Origin: an uncultured Roseobacter sp.
GTDB lineage: Bacteria; Pseudomonadota; Alphaproteobacteria; Rhodobacterales; Rhodobacteraceae
Assembly (NCBI GenBank): GCA_947501635.1
Contig: CANMWT010000022.1
Location: 1 to 39,034, forward strand
Length of the DNA: 39,034 bases
Direction: 5' to 3'
Position numbers and translations under genes: made by a program. Under the pieces are notes generated by a model, which was given only the letters and a program-made list of their open reading frames with translations, had not been told where the DNA came from and did not search any database. Below, piece by piece: positions 1-9,827 of the stretch. Numbering within the stretch: the first letter of the stretch is position 1; each line of letters opens with the position of its first letter.

Positions 1-165
1 TGGAGAGTCTGCAGGATGCATGGCGCTGGTGGCGGTCATGCAGCAGGAGCAGAGCACCCCAACTGGAAGCACGGCCTGCGGTCGCGGGAATGGACTGAAG
101 AGCGACGGATGTTAAACGAACTGGTCCGCGAGGCCCGTGAGATAGAGCGGCTGGTTCGAGGTTAG
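1..165 (+). CDS. C-terminal part of a small HGG-motif protein (5' end outside window)
   Basis: The frame is open from the first base to the TAG at 163-165 and encodes 54 residues. It contains CRMHGAGGGHAAGAEHPNWK followed by HG and then a basic, helical tail ending in EIERLVRG. The CRMHGG...G..H.NW.HG pattern is that of short proteins, often found near phage or mobile DNA in alphaproteobacteria, whose function is unknown to me. The start codon lies upstream of the window. The stop codon overlaps the stop of a possible small minus-strand gene (162-260). I am fairly sure this is a real coding end because the motif is recognisable, but no function can be given. Confidence 0.55.
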   Translation, partial: WRVCRMHGAGGGHAAGAEHPNWKHGLRSREWTEERRMLNELVREAREIERLVRG

Positions 166-260
166 AGACGGATGGTCTCGTCTCCTGACATCAGAACGTG
201 TGAAAGAAAGGCGACTACTGCGGCAATCAGAGCGAGCGCGTAGGAATAATGTTTCAGCAC
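162..260 (-). CDS. Possible 32-residue single-span membrane protein
   Basis: A GTG-started frame reads VLKHYSYALALIAAVVAFLS and then a short polar tail ending DETIRL. One hydrophobic segment covers roughly residues 7-22. Its TAA stop shares bases with the TAG of the plus-strand gene ending at 165, so the two would converge. No convincing ribosome binding site is visible, and a TAG lies two codons before the GTG. The protein is too short for any family assignment and may be chance. Confidence 0.22.
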   Translation of the reverse strand: MLKHYSYALALIAAVVAFLSHVLMSGDETIRL

Positions 261-468
261 TGACTAAGGCTTTTTCATTTCACCCTGACAATTTGGAGGC
301 TATTGTTGCCTCCCGAAAAACTTAAAGCTCTTTTCCGGGCTGAAACGGTCGTCGCTGCTAACCGGTTACGGTAAGCGGTATAGCTGCTGAATCAGGGGAC
401 CACTGGGGGGACCATCTAAGTATTTAAAAATTTAAGTATTTGATAATAAATAATTAAAAAATCTTACA
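261..468 (+). other. AT-rich stretch beside tRNA-Gly with possible integrase-tail debris
   Basis: No intact gene is seen here. A frame broken by stops (263-427) contains, from 371 on, VSGIAAESGDHWGDHLSI and then TAA. It points toward the 3' end of tRNA-Gly, where integrase genes often end. The final 45 bp before the tRNA (420-465) are almost pure A/T and contain repeated TATTTAA-type words. This would fit an old attachment region, but no catalytic integrase motif remains, so the reading is tentative. Confidence 0.2.
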
Positions 469-542
469 TGGAGCGGGTAACGGGAATCGAACCCGTAACT
501 AAAGCTTGGGAAGCTGCCGTGATACCTTTTCACCATACCCGC
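469..542 (-). tRNA. tRNA-Gly (anticodon CCC)
   Basis: The minus strand folds as a complete 74-nt cloverleaf with encoded CCA. The 7-bp acceptor stem is GCGGGTA with TACCCGC and the D stem is GTGA with TCAC. The anticodon loop is TTCCCAA (anticodon CCC), the T arm is ACGGG-TTCGATT-CCCGT, and the discriminator base is T. The anticodon stem is imperfect (GCAGC against GCTTT, leaving a C-T mismatch and a G-T pair), but every other element is canonical. The methyltransferase gene upstream ends at 596. Confidence 0.95.
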
Positions 543-552
543 GTATCCATAG

Positions 553-581
553 CGGTTAGGCATTGCGGCGGGTGGCGTCAA
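553..581 (-). promoter_or_regulatory. Predicted promoter of tRNA-Gly
   Basis: On the minus strand TTGACG (576-581) lies 17 bp before TAACCG (553-558). The tRNA starts 10 bp after this -10 element, the spacing expected for a sigma-70 tRNA promoter. The -35 box is near consensus and the -10 is weak. Confidence 0.5.
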
Positions 582-595
582 GGCTTTCAGTCAGG

Positions 596-1435
596 TCAAG
601 CAACCGCCGTGTAAAAATTAATCTCTGCCGGTACCAAGACACCCTGCGGCGACTTGTAGTCCGCAAAACCTTTCATAACGCCCTCGACGATCTCGGCAAA
701 ATCCGCTTCGGTCGCTTCAAAATACTCGATCGCACGCGCCGCGGGGCCGATAGAGGCGGCATGCGTCGCCACCTGACGCAGATCTCCGGGCGGGGTCAGC
801 ATCAGCTCCACGGGCGCGGCGGCTACCTCGTGAAAACCTGCTCGTTCGAGGATCGTCAAGACACGTGCCGTATCTCTGAAGGCCAAGGGGCCCGGTGCGT
901 CGGGATCAACCGGTGGCGGGGCCCCAAGGCGCGCCTTGGCCGCATACATCGGCACCTGAAACCACGGGTTGCGGTCCAGATAGGACCAGCACGCCATGGA
1001 CAGACGCGCGCCGGGTTTCATGGCCTGTGCGATATTGGCAAAGGCCGCTACCGGATCGGCGAAAAACATGACCCCGAACCGCGAAATCACCCGATCAAAG
1101 CTTGCCGGCTGAAACGGGTAATCCGCAACATCGGCGGTCCTGAAATCCACATTCCGGTGCGACGTCGGCTGCGCGCGCGCCCGCTCCAGCATCGGATCGG
1201 AGATATCCGCGCCGACAACGGCGCCATGCGCACCTACGAGTGCCGCCGCCTGCAAGGTGCTTGTCCCGGTGCCACAGCCAATGTCCAATACCCGTTGGCC
1301 CTGCGCCAGCGCCGCGCTCGCCAGCACACCTTCCAGAACAGGGGCCATCAAACGGTCCAGCTCGTCCTGCTTGGTCACCCACAGCGTAGCGAAGGCTTCC
1401 CAAAAGGCTTTCTGGTCATCATTCTCCCGGCTCAC
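596..1435 (-). CDS. Class I SAM-dependent methyltransferase (methyltransferase 11/25 type)
   Basis: This 279-residue protein has the Rossmann methyltransferase core. The SAM-binding motif I is VLDIGCGTGT at about residues 49-58. An acidic end of strand 2 (VVGADIS) follows, then a motif DVADYPF and the post-core segment FDRVISRFGVMFFADP. Such proteins methylate small molecules, but the substrate cannot be told from the sequence. The start is GTG at 1433-1435, and GTGA overlaps the stop of the upstream ASKHA gene, so the two are probably translationally coupled. It is the last gene of the minus-strand group, and tRNA-Gly follows. It could serve the same pathway as the corrinoid activator, although no cobalamin-binding domain is present in it. 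Confidence 0.85.
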   Translation of the reverse strand: MSRENDDQKAFWEAFATLWVTKQDELDRLMAPVLEGVLASAALAQGQRVLDIGCGTGTSTLQAAALVGAHGAVVGADISDPMLERARAQPTSHRNVDFRTADVADYPFQPASFDRVISRFGVMFFADPVAAFANIAQAMKPGARLSMACWSYLDRNPWFQVPMYAAKARLGAPPPVDPDAPGPLAFRDTARVLTILERAGFHEVAAAPVELMLTPPGDLRQVATHAASIGPAARAIEYFEATEADFAEIVEGVMKGFADYKSPQGVLVPAEINFYTAVA

Positions 1436-3477
1436 GCGCGCCGCTTTCTGCGCCGCCCGCCGGCTGACCCGCTGTCCCCGCCGCCGGTGTTGAAGGTTGC
1501 GGTGGGCAAATGCACAATCGAGTTGAGGATCGGAAAAGGCTCCACCGCGTTGGGAATGGCGGATGCATTGACGAAATGCTCCTGAAAGCGCGGCTCGATC
1601 GCAGTTTCGATCTTATGGATCGCACCCACGGTTTCTTCGATTTCCCTGCGCGCAGAGGTGTTCAGCAAGGCAATACGCGCGCCGGTCCCTGCGGCGTTGC
1701 CGGCCGATGTGACCTTGTCCAGCGGGGCATCCGGTATCATGCCCAGCACCATGGCGTGTTTGGGCGAGATATGCGCCCCGAAGGCTCCGGCAAGCACGAC
1801 ACGATCCACCGCATCGACGCCGAATTTATCCATCAGCAACCGTGCGCCTGAATAAAGCGCCGCCTTGGCCATCTGGATTTCGCGGATGTCACGGTTGGTG
1901 ATCGTGATCCGTGGCCCGCCCTCGGCGGTCCCGTCATACACTAGATATGAATAGGTCCGACCATCAAGAAAACAGCGCTCGGTGCCGGTCTGTTCGGGCG
2001 ACCCGATCAGCCCGGGGGCGTCCACTATGCCGGTCAGCCGCATCTCCGCCACCATTTCGATGATGCCCGAACCACAGATGCCAGTGATGCCCGAGGCGCC
2101 GATTTGCGCGGCAAACCCCGGATCGTCCGACCACAGGTCGCAGCCGATGACCTTGAACCGCGGACTTTTGGTCACAGGGTCGATTTCGACCCGCTCGATC
2201 GCGCCGGGAGCGGCCCGCTGACCAGAGCTGATCTGCGCCCCTTCAAAGGCGGGGCCGGTCGGCGATGAACAGGCCAGCACCTTTTCCTTGTTGCCCAGCA
2301 GGATTTCCGCGTTGGTACCCACATCCACAACCAGCACAAGGTCTTCCGACTTGTCGGGGGCTTCCGACAAAGCGACCGCCGCGGCATCAGCCCCCACGTG
2401 ACCTGCAATGCAGGGCAGCAGGTACACCCGTGCGGACGGGTGAATATTGAGATCAAGGTCATCCGCCCGCAGGCGCATCGCATTGTTGGTCGCCAGCGCA
2501 AAGGGCGCCTGTCCAAGCTCGAACGGATCAATGCCCAGAAACAGGTGATGCATCACAGGGTTGCAGACAAAAACCGCATCGACAATCAGTTCCTTGTCGA
2601 TCCCGGCCTCCGCCGCAATCTGTGTGAACAGCCCGCACATGCCCTCGCGCACGGCGCGCGTCATCTCCTCCGCACCGCCTGCATTCATCATCGAATAGCT
2701 GACGCGGCTCATCAAATCCTCGCCGAAGCGGATTTGCGGGTTCATCACACCAGAAGAGGCCAGCACCTCACCGCTTTGCAGATCGCACAGATGTGCCGCA
2801 ATGGTGGTCGAGCCGAGATCAACCGCCAGCCCGTAGACCGTTCCATCATAGTAGCCCGGCCAGATGTGCATGATGCGGGGGGTGTTCTCGCGATCTCCAA
2901 GATGCACCGCTACGGTCACCTTCCAGCCGCCCTTGCGCAGGATCGGTTGCATCTTTTGCAGGATATGCAGATCAGCGGCAACGTCTTCCAACGCCCATTG
3001 CTCGCGCAGCGCATCGCGCAAACGCTCAAGATCGCCGGAGGGGTCGTGCATATCAGGCTCGGCCACTTCGACGTAATAAAGCTTGGTCGACGGGTCGAGC
3101 ACGATGTCGCGGGCTTCGGCCCGTTTGCGGACGACCTGTTTGTGCACCTGACTTTCGGGCGGCACGTCTATCACCACATCCCCCTGTACCGTCGCCTGAC
3201 AACCCAGACGCCTACCGTCGATCAGCCCGCGCTTGTCCTTGTAGCGCTGCTCGACCTTGTTCCATTCCGACAGCGCGTCTGCATGTACCGTCACGCCATG
3301 CTTGGAAAACTCGCCATAGCTGGGGGTAATCTGGCACTTCGAACAGATGCCGCGTCCGCCACAGACAGAATCAAGGTCCACGCCCAGCTGCCGGGCTGCG
3401 GTCAGGATCGGTGTGCCCACCGCGAAATGCCCGCGTTTGCCCGACGGGATAAAGACCACAAGGGGATCATTGCTCAT
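1432..3477 (-). CDS. [2Fe-2S] ferredoxin / ASKHA-domain protein, RamA/RACo-like corrinoid activator
   Basis: The product has 681 residues. The N-terminal 2Fe-2S domain carries the plant-type ferredoxin spacing C39-x5-C45-x2-C48 ... C93 (CGGRGICSKC, then GCQA). The large C-terminal part is an actin/Hsp70-like ATPase fold, with phosphate loops GLAVDLGSTTIAAHLCDL and LVVDVGTNAEILLGN and the late motif LAGAFGAHIS. Proteins of this layout (RACo, RamA) use ATP and an electron to restore inactive Co(II) corrinoid to Co(I) in methyltransferase systems. I chose the ATG at 3477, just before the conserved SNDPLVVFIP start, with AGAGGCGA upstream; a longer frame starts at 3534. No corrinoid protein or MtgB/MttB-type methyltransferase lies in the window, so the partner is unknown. 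The GTGA overlap couples it to the SAM methyltransferase. Confidence 0.88.
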   Translation of the reverse strand: MSNDPLVVFIPSGKRGHFAVGTPILTAARQLGVDLDSVCGGRGICSKCQITPSYGEFSKHGVTVHADALSEWNKVEQRYKDKRGLIDGRRLGCQATVQGDVVIDVPPESQVHKQVVRKRAEARDIVLDPSTKLYYVEVAEPDMHDPSGDLERLRDALREQWALEDVAADLHILQKMQPILRKGGWKVTVAVHLGDRENTPRIMHIWPGYYDGTVYGLAVDLGSTTIAAHLCDLQSGEVLASSGVMNPQIRFGEDLMSRVSYSMMNAGGAEEMTRAVREGMCGLFTQIAAEAGIDKELIVDAVFVCNPVMHHLFLGIDPFELGQAPFALATNNAMRLRADDLDLNIHPSARVYLLPCIAGHVGADAAAVALSEAPDKSEDLVLVVDVGTNAEILLGNKEKVLACSSPTGPAFEGAQISSGQRAAPGAIERVEIDPVTKSPRFKVIGCDLWSDDPGFAAQIGASGITGICGSGIIEMVAEMRLTGIVDAPGLIGSPEQTGTERCFLDGRTYSYLVYDGTAEGGPRITITNRDIREIQMAKAALYSGARLLMDKFGVDAVDRVVLAGAFGAHISPKHAMVLGMIPDAPLDKVTSAGNAAGTGARIALLNTSARREIEETVGAIHKIETAIEPRFQEHFVNASAIPNAVEPFPILNSIVHLPTATFNTGGGDSGSAGGRRRKRRA

Positions 3478-3624
3478 AGAGATTCGTCGCCTCTTGAATA
3501 AACCTGCCACACCATAGCGCCGCACCGGCACCAAGAAGGCCGGTCCGCGTCACATAATGTATCTGGCGCGGCATTCCCCCCTCGATTTTGTCATAAACAT
3601 CATGAGCGTGGCAGAACAAGCAGT

Positions 3625-4611
3625 TCAGGGACGCAGGGCAGGGTGCCGCGCACGTGCCTCAAATACAAAGCCCAAAGTGTTCAGCAACAGCTGTGCCGCC
3701 AGGATCGAGGTGCTGCCCGTGGGGTCGTAATCCGGTGCCACTTCCACCAGATCGAGCCCGACAACAGGGTTGCGCCCCGACACAGCCTGCAAAAGCTCCA
3801 GTACCTCGTAATACAAAAACCCACCATGGCTCGGTGTGCCGGTGCCCGGTGCAATCGACGGGCAGAAAGCATCAATGTCAATCGTGACGTAAAGCGGCAC
3901 GCCCGCGGGCACAGTCGCGGCCAGTGCCTCTTGCCCCATCCGCCGCGCCTGTCGCACGGATATGATCTGCGACCCCATGGCACGCGCATCCGCATACCCA
4001 TCCTTGGCGGTAGAGCTGACATTGCGGATACCGATCTGCGTCATCCCCGTGACATAGTCCTGCTCGGCCGCCCGTCGCATCGGGTTGCCATGGCCATGCC
4101 GCACCCCATGCCGTTCATCCACGAAATCCAGATGCGCGTCTATCTGCAGAATATGCAACGGCCCGCCAGTGTATTCCGGCCCGGAGAAGGCGCGTATGCA
4201 GGGAATATTCACCGAATGATCGCCCCCGATCACAACCGGCAAGGCCCCCGCGGCCAGCGCAGCCCGCACACCGGCTTCGATATTGGCATGGCTTTTTTCG
4301 GTGTCCGTATGCACGATGTCTGCGTCGCCCATATCAACAATGGACACATCGCCCGGCAGGTAGGTCACATCATCTTCATGATCGTAAGCGCCCGCATGCC
4401 CAAAGCTAAAGAGTGTCGACGCCTCGCGCACCCCACGCGGGCCAAAGCGCGCCCCCGAACGCCACTGCGTGCCCGCATCAAAAGGTGCGCCCAACACCGC
4501 GACATCCGCCTGAATATTCTGCCAGTCATCCACATAGGGGCGCTTTCCAAAGGTGGAAATTCCCACAAACGGCAGATCAAGCCTGCCGGTTTCGTATCCA
4601 TGACCTGACAT
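3625..4611 (-). CDS. Ureohydrolase of the arginase/agmatinase family
   Basis: This 328-residue protein carries the full set of dinuclear manganese ligands of ureohydrolases: GGDHS at 129-133, DAHLD at 158-162, and the D-I-D pair at 245-247 in TIDIDAFCPSIAPGTGTP. These enzymes hydrolyse guanidino compounds (agmatine, guanidinobutyrate, guanidinopropionate and similar) to urea plus an amine. The sequence resembles the bacterial agmatinase subfamily, but the exact substrate cannot be decided from it. The ATG at 4611 has an ideal GGAGG six bases upstream. It is the first gene of the minus-strand group and diverges from guaB across 158 bp. A gap of about 150 bp separates it from the corrinoid activator, so co-transcription is possible but unproven. 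Confidence 0.88.
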   Translation of the reverse strand: MSGHGYETGRLDLPFVGISTFGKRPYVDDWQNIQADVAVLGAPFDAGTQWRSGARFGPRGVREASTLFSFGHAGAYDHEDDVTYLPGDVSIVDMGDADIVHTDTEKSHANIEAGVRAALAAGALPVVIGGDHSVNIPCIRAFSGPEYTGGPLHILQIDAHLDFVDERHGVRHGHGNPMRRAAEQDYVTGMTQIGIRNVSSTAKDGYADARAMGSQIISVRQARRMGQEALAATVPAGVPLYVTIDIDAFCPSIAPGTGTPSHGGFLYYEVLELLQAVSGRNPVVGLDLVEVAPDYDPTGSTSILAAQLLLNTLGFVFEARARHPALRP

Positions 4612-4709
4612 CGCGGTCCTCCATCCTGGCCTCTGGCGTCAGCATTGCCGCGCAGGGGACGCCTTGGCAATGCGCGACAACGGGCTTTTTCTCAACTTGG
4701 CCCTTTTAA

Positions 4710-6218
<1,509 letters not shown>

Positions 6219-6262
6219 AAAATCAAAAGCTTACGCGACGATATTCAAGCGGATAATCCGCG

Positions 6263-7420
6263 ATGACACCCGCCGCACGTGTCGCCGCAGCGATCGAGGT
6301 GCTTGATGTCTGGTCGCAAGGCACCCCCGCCGAACAAGCGCTGACCCGCTGGGCCCGGCAAAGCCGTTTTGCCGGCTCGAAAGACCGCGCAGCCGTCCGC
6401 GATCACGTCTTTGACGTGCTGCGGTGCAAACAAACGGCTGTGTTTCTGGGCGGCGGGGAAACCGGCCGCGCCATGATGATCGGTCTCCTGCGGCACCAGC
6501 ATGCAGATCTGGACAGTTTCTTTAGCGGTCAGGGGCACGCGCCTGCTCCGCTCACCGACGAGGAGCGCGCCTTTGCCCCCCCAAAGCAGGACCGTCCCTT
6601 GTGGAACCTGCCGCCATGGCTGACCGCGTCCTTTGAAATCAGCCTTGGCGACGCTGCCTTGCAAACCGCGCAAGAATTGCAGAACAGAGCGCCCGTGACA
6701 CTGCGGGTCAACAGCGCCAAGTCCGATATAGCCAGTGCCACGAGCCTTTTGGCCGCTGCCGGGATCGACGTTACGGAAAACCCGCTCTGCCGGGGGGCCT
6801 TAACCGTCACCGAAGGCGCGCGCCGTTTGCGCAATGCTCAACCCTATCTCGACGGGATCGTCGAGGTTCAGGACGCCGCTTCGCAGGCGGTCGTTGCTTT
6901 GCTGCCCCAAGCACGCAACTGCCTCGACTACTGCGCCGGCGGTGGTGGCAAGGCCCTTGCCATCGCCAGTCAGTCCGACCGCACCGTTTTTGCACATGAC
7001 CACAACCCCGTCAGAATGAAAGACATCGCACCACGCGCTGCACGTGCCGGCGTCCGCATCCAGGAACTGACTTCTGCGGCGGTCACACGGCACGCGCCCT
7101 TTGATCTGGTGTTATGCGATGTTCCCTGTTCAGGCAGCGGCGCGTGGCGCAGGTCACCGGATGCCAAATGGTCGTTCACCCCCGACAGGCTGCAGGAACT
7201 GCAAACCATCCAACTGGACGTGCTGGGGCGTGCGGCTCCGCTTGTCGCGGCGGGCGGTTGGCTGGTGTACGCAACCTGCTCTGTTCTGCGCTGCGAGAAT
7301 GAAGAGATCGTGACGCGGTTTGTCGCCGAAAATGATGGATGGCGCTGTGCTTATCAGAAACGGTTCGATGTCACACCGCAGGGCGACGGGTTCTTCACAG
7401 CACACTTGACGCACGACTAA
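6263..7420 (+). CDS. RsmB/NOP-family RNA (cytosine-5) methyltransferase
   Basis: This 385-residue protein has a NusB-like helical N-terminus (about residues 1-85) and a SAM-dependent m5C methylase core. The SAM loop is LDYCAGGGGKALA at 221-233, motif IV is DVPCSGSG (Cys289), and motif VI is YATCS (Cys339). The two cysteines are the release base and the nucleophile of RNA m5C methylases. The family acts on 16S rRNA (RsmB modifies C967 in E. coli), and this member is somewhat shorter than the E. coli enzyme. It follows guaB after 44 bp and may be co-transcribed with it. Other m5C methylases of the NOP family cannot be excluded, so I give no firm symbol. Confidence 0.88.
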   Translation: MTPAARVAAAIEVLDVWSQGTPAEQALTRWARQSRFAGSKDRAAVRDHVFDVLRCKQTAVFLGGGETGRAMMIGLLRHQHADLDSFFSGQGHAPAPLTDEERAFAPPKQDRPLWNLPPWLTASFEISLGDAALQTAQELQNRAPVTLRVNSAKSDIASATSLLAAAGIDVTENPLCRGALTVTEGARRLRNAQPYLDGIVEVQDAASQAVVALLPQARNCLDYCAGGGGKALAIASQSDRTVFAHDHNPVRMKDIAPRAARAGVRIQELTSAAVTRHAPFDLVLCDVPCSGSGAWRRSPDAKWSFTPDRLQELQTIQLDVLGRAAPLVAAGGWLVYATCSVLRCENEEIVTRFVAENDGWRCAYQKRFDVTPQGDGFFTAHLTHD

Positions 7421-7461
7421 ATACAGCCATACTCAACTCTAAGGTGTAATATCGATTGTGG

Positions 7462-7477
7462 TTAAGCCCAGATTAAC
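7462..7477 (+). promoter_or_regulatory. CtrA-type box upstream of cckA
   Basis: TTAAGCCCAGATTAAC matches the full CtrA consensus TTAA-N7-TTAA(C) exactly. It ends 49 bp before the GTG start of cckA, in the 106-bp gap after the rRNA methylase. CtrA is the response regulator at the end of the CckA phosphorelay, so this would be a feedback site. Binding is inferred from the motif only. Confidence 0.55.
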
Positions 7478-7526
7478 CCCTCGGGCGCTTTGATCGCAGT
7501 ACGATTCGATCATTCAGAGGCGTCGT

Positions 7527-9827
7527 GTGACCAGCAGTTTTGTACCCGCATCCAGATTAACCCAGTTTGCACTTGGGGCCAAAAATCATGTGGTGGCTCT
7601 GGCGATCGCGGCCGCGACCTTGTTTGCTGCGGGCCTTGTTTTACCCCAATACCGCATGCAACCGGCCCTTCTGACCGCCTCCGCCACGGCGTTTTTGCTG
7701 TCCATCGCCTTTTACGGCCTCGTTTTGCGACACCGCAGCCGGACATCTGCAGTGCTGGACCTCGTGGAAAAGCTCATTGCAGAAGACGTGACCCCAAGCC
7801 TGCTCAGCGATGGCGACGGGGCGGTATTATCTCTCAATAAGGCGGCACAGAACAGATTTGGCGCGGCCGAAGCCGGCAAGCAAACCATCACCTCCACGCT
7901 GAGAAAGACGCTGGCCAACCCGTCCAGCGTGGTTTTTCGCCTCAAATCCAAGGCGGCGCTGGCAGGGGCCGCGCGCGAAGATGTCGTGACGTCAAAAGGG
8001 CATTTGCGGCTAAGCGTGCATCACACCGGCTCCAACTGTCTGATCTGGCGGATTGAGGATGTGCCAGCGGTCGCCGGCAAGGCGGAGGGGCCTGCGCTGC
8101 CAATGCTGCTGCTTGGCCGCACTGACGCGCTTTTGTACATGAACGAAGCGGCCCGCGACCTGATCGGAGAGCGCATGACCACATTGGACAGGGTCTTTGC
8201 CGCGCCCGTCATTGTTGGTGCAATCAACAGGATTTCAGGGCCGAATGCATCTCACGAAGTGTTTGTCACCGAGGTCGACGCAGGGGCCGGACGACGTGCT
8301 CTGTTCCTGCTGCCAGCGGGCAATAAGACTGCGCAGGACCAGGATTGGAACGTATTTCAAAACCTTCCGGTGCCCTTGCTGAAAGTGGACACGAACGGCA
8401 ACGTGCAGGCTTTCAACCTTATGGCGGCAAAGATGGTGGGCAGCACATTGGCCAATGACGTTCATCTGTCCGCCTTTATGGAGGGGTTGGGGCGTCCGAT
8501 CACAGACTGGCTGAAGGAAACGCTGGTGGGCCGCTCGGCCCAGCACACCGAGTTTTTGCGCCTCAAGCGCATGGACAAGGAAGTGTTTGTACAGGTTACG
8601 CTGAACCGGATCACGGAAAACGGGGCGCCTGCGCTGATTGCGGTGCTGAACGACGCGACAGAGCTGAAATCACTGGAGGCGCAGTTCGTCCAGAGCCAGA
8701 AGATGCAAGCCATCGGCCAGCTTGCCGGTGGCGTGGCTCATGATTTCAACAACCTTTTGACAGCGATTTCAGGGCATTGCGATCTGTTGTTGCTGCGCCA
8801 CGATCAAGGCGACCCCGATTTCAGCGATCTTGTCCAGATCAACCAGAACGCCAACCGCGCCGCGGCGCTGGTCGGGCAACTGCTGGCGTTTTCGCGCAAG
8901 CAGACGCTCCGTCCCGAGACGTTGGACATGCGCAACACCCTGTCGGATTTGACGCATCTGTTGAACCGGCTTGTGGGTGAGAAAGTAACGCTGACCCTGT
9001 CACATGACCCTGTGTTACGGCCCATCCGTGCGGACAAGCGCCAGTTGGAACAGGTGCTGATGAATTTGGTTGTGAATGCGCGCGACGCGATGCCGAACGG
9101 CGGCGAAATCCGCATCGACACCCAGTGCACACACCTCGACACCGCTGTAACACGCGACCGAGTGACAGTGCCCAGTGGCGAATATGTCGCCGTTCGCGTC
9201 TCGGATGAGGGGGTCGGCATCCCGCGGGACAAGTTGCAAAAGGTATTTGAACCTTTCTACACGACCAAACGCACAGGCGAGGGGACAGGTTTGGGCCTGT
9301 CCACGGCCTACGGCATCGTGAAACAAACCGGCGGCTATATCTTTGTCGACAGCACCGTGGGCGGCGGCACCTGCTTTACACTGTACTTCCCCGTGCTCGA
9401 GCATCAGGAAGAAGTGCGCAAATCAACCCGGAAAGAGAAGGCAAAAAGCAGCAGCAAGCGGGGCGATGGCGTCATCCTTCTGGTGGAAGACGAAGCGCCC
9501 GTGCGCGCTTTTGCAAGCCGCGCCCTGCGCCTGAGAGGCTACACCGTGCTCGAGGCCGAGTCCGCCGAAGCGGCACTGAAAACGCTGGAGGATCAAAGCC
9601 TGAACGTCGATGTCTTTGTCACCGATGTGGTCATGCCGGGCATGGACGGGCCCAGTTGGGTGCGCAAAGCACTGCAAACGCGCCCCGAAGTCCGGGTGGT
9701 GTTTGTCTCAGGCTATGCCGAAGACAGTTTTGGCGAAGCGCAGATGAAAATTCCCAATTCCGTCTTTCTGCCCAAACCCTTCTCTCTCAATGACCTGACC
9801 GAGACGGTGCATGAACAGATGCACTAG
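7527..9827 (+). CDS. cckA: Hybrid sensor histidine kinase / response regulator CckA
   Basis: CckA phosphorylates or dephosphorylates CtrA and CpdR through the phosphotransferase ChpT. In Rhodobacterales the pathway governs motility, gene transfer agents and cell-cycle traits. The 766-residue protein has two N-terminal membrane helices (about 20-37 and 48-66) and PAS-like sensing segments up to about residue 385. The H-box is GQLAGGVAHDFNNLLTAISG with the phospho-accepting His405. The HATPase domain contains NLVVNARDAMP and GEGTGLGLSTAYGIV. A C-terminal receiver has its acceptor Asp near residue 700 (VFVTDVVMPGMDG) and Lys in FLPKPFS. I chose the GTG at 7527, preceded by AGAGGC. The stop overlaps that of the converging sulfotransferase-like gene through a shared CTAG. 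Confidence 0.95.
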   Translation: MTSSFVPASRLTQFALGAKNHVVALAIAAATLFAAGLVLPQYRMQPALLTASATAFLLSIAFYGLVLRHRSRTSAVLDLVEKLIAEDVTPSLLSDGDGAVLSLNKAAQNRFGAAEAGKQTITSTLRKTLANPSSVVFRLKSKAALAGAAREDVVTSKGHLRLSVHHTGSNCLIWRIEDVPAVAGKAEGPALPMLLLGRTDALLYMNEAARDLIGERMTTLDRVFAAPVIVGAINRISGPNASHEVFVTEVDAGAGRRALFLLPAGNKTAQDQDWNVFQNLPVPLLKVDTNGNVQAFNLMAAKMVGSTLANDVHLSAFMEGLGRPITDWLKETLVGRSAQHTEFLRLKRMDKEVFVQVTLNRITENGAPALIAVLNDATELKSLEAQFVQSQKMQAIGQLAGGVAHDFNNLLTAISGHCDLLLLRHDQGDPDFSDLVQINQNANRAAALVGQLLAFSRKQTLRPETLDMRNTLSDLTHLLNRLVGEKVTLTLSHDPVLRPIRADKRQLEQVLMNLVVNARDAMPNGGEIRIDTQCTHLDTAVTRDRVTVPSGEYVAVRVSDEGVGIPRDKLQKVFEPFYTTKRTGEGTGLGLSTAYGIVKQTGGYIFVDSTVGGGTCFTLYFPVLEHQEEVRKSTRKEKAKSSSKRGDGVILLVEDEAPVRAFASRALRLRGYTVLEAESAEAALKTLEDQSLNVDVFVTDVVMPGMDGPSWVRKALQTRPEVRVVFVSGYAEDSFGEAQMKIPNSVFLPKPFSLNDLTETVHEQMH

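Noticed and set aside
2398-3501. A 367-codon plus-strand frame across the ASKHA gene
   Set aside because: It is a shadow of the minus-strand gene, which carries the ferredoxin and ATPase motifs; the plus frame has none.
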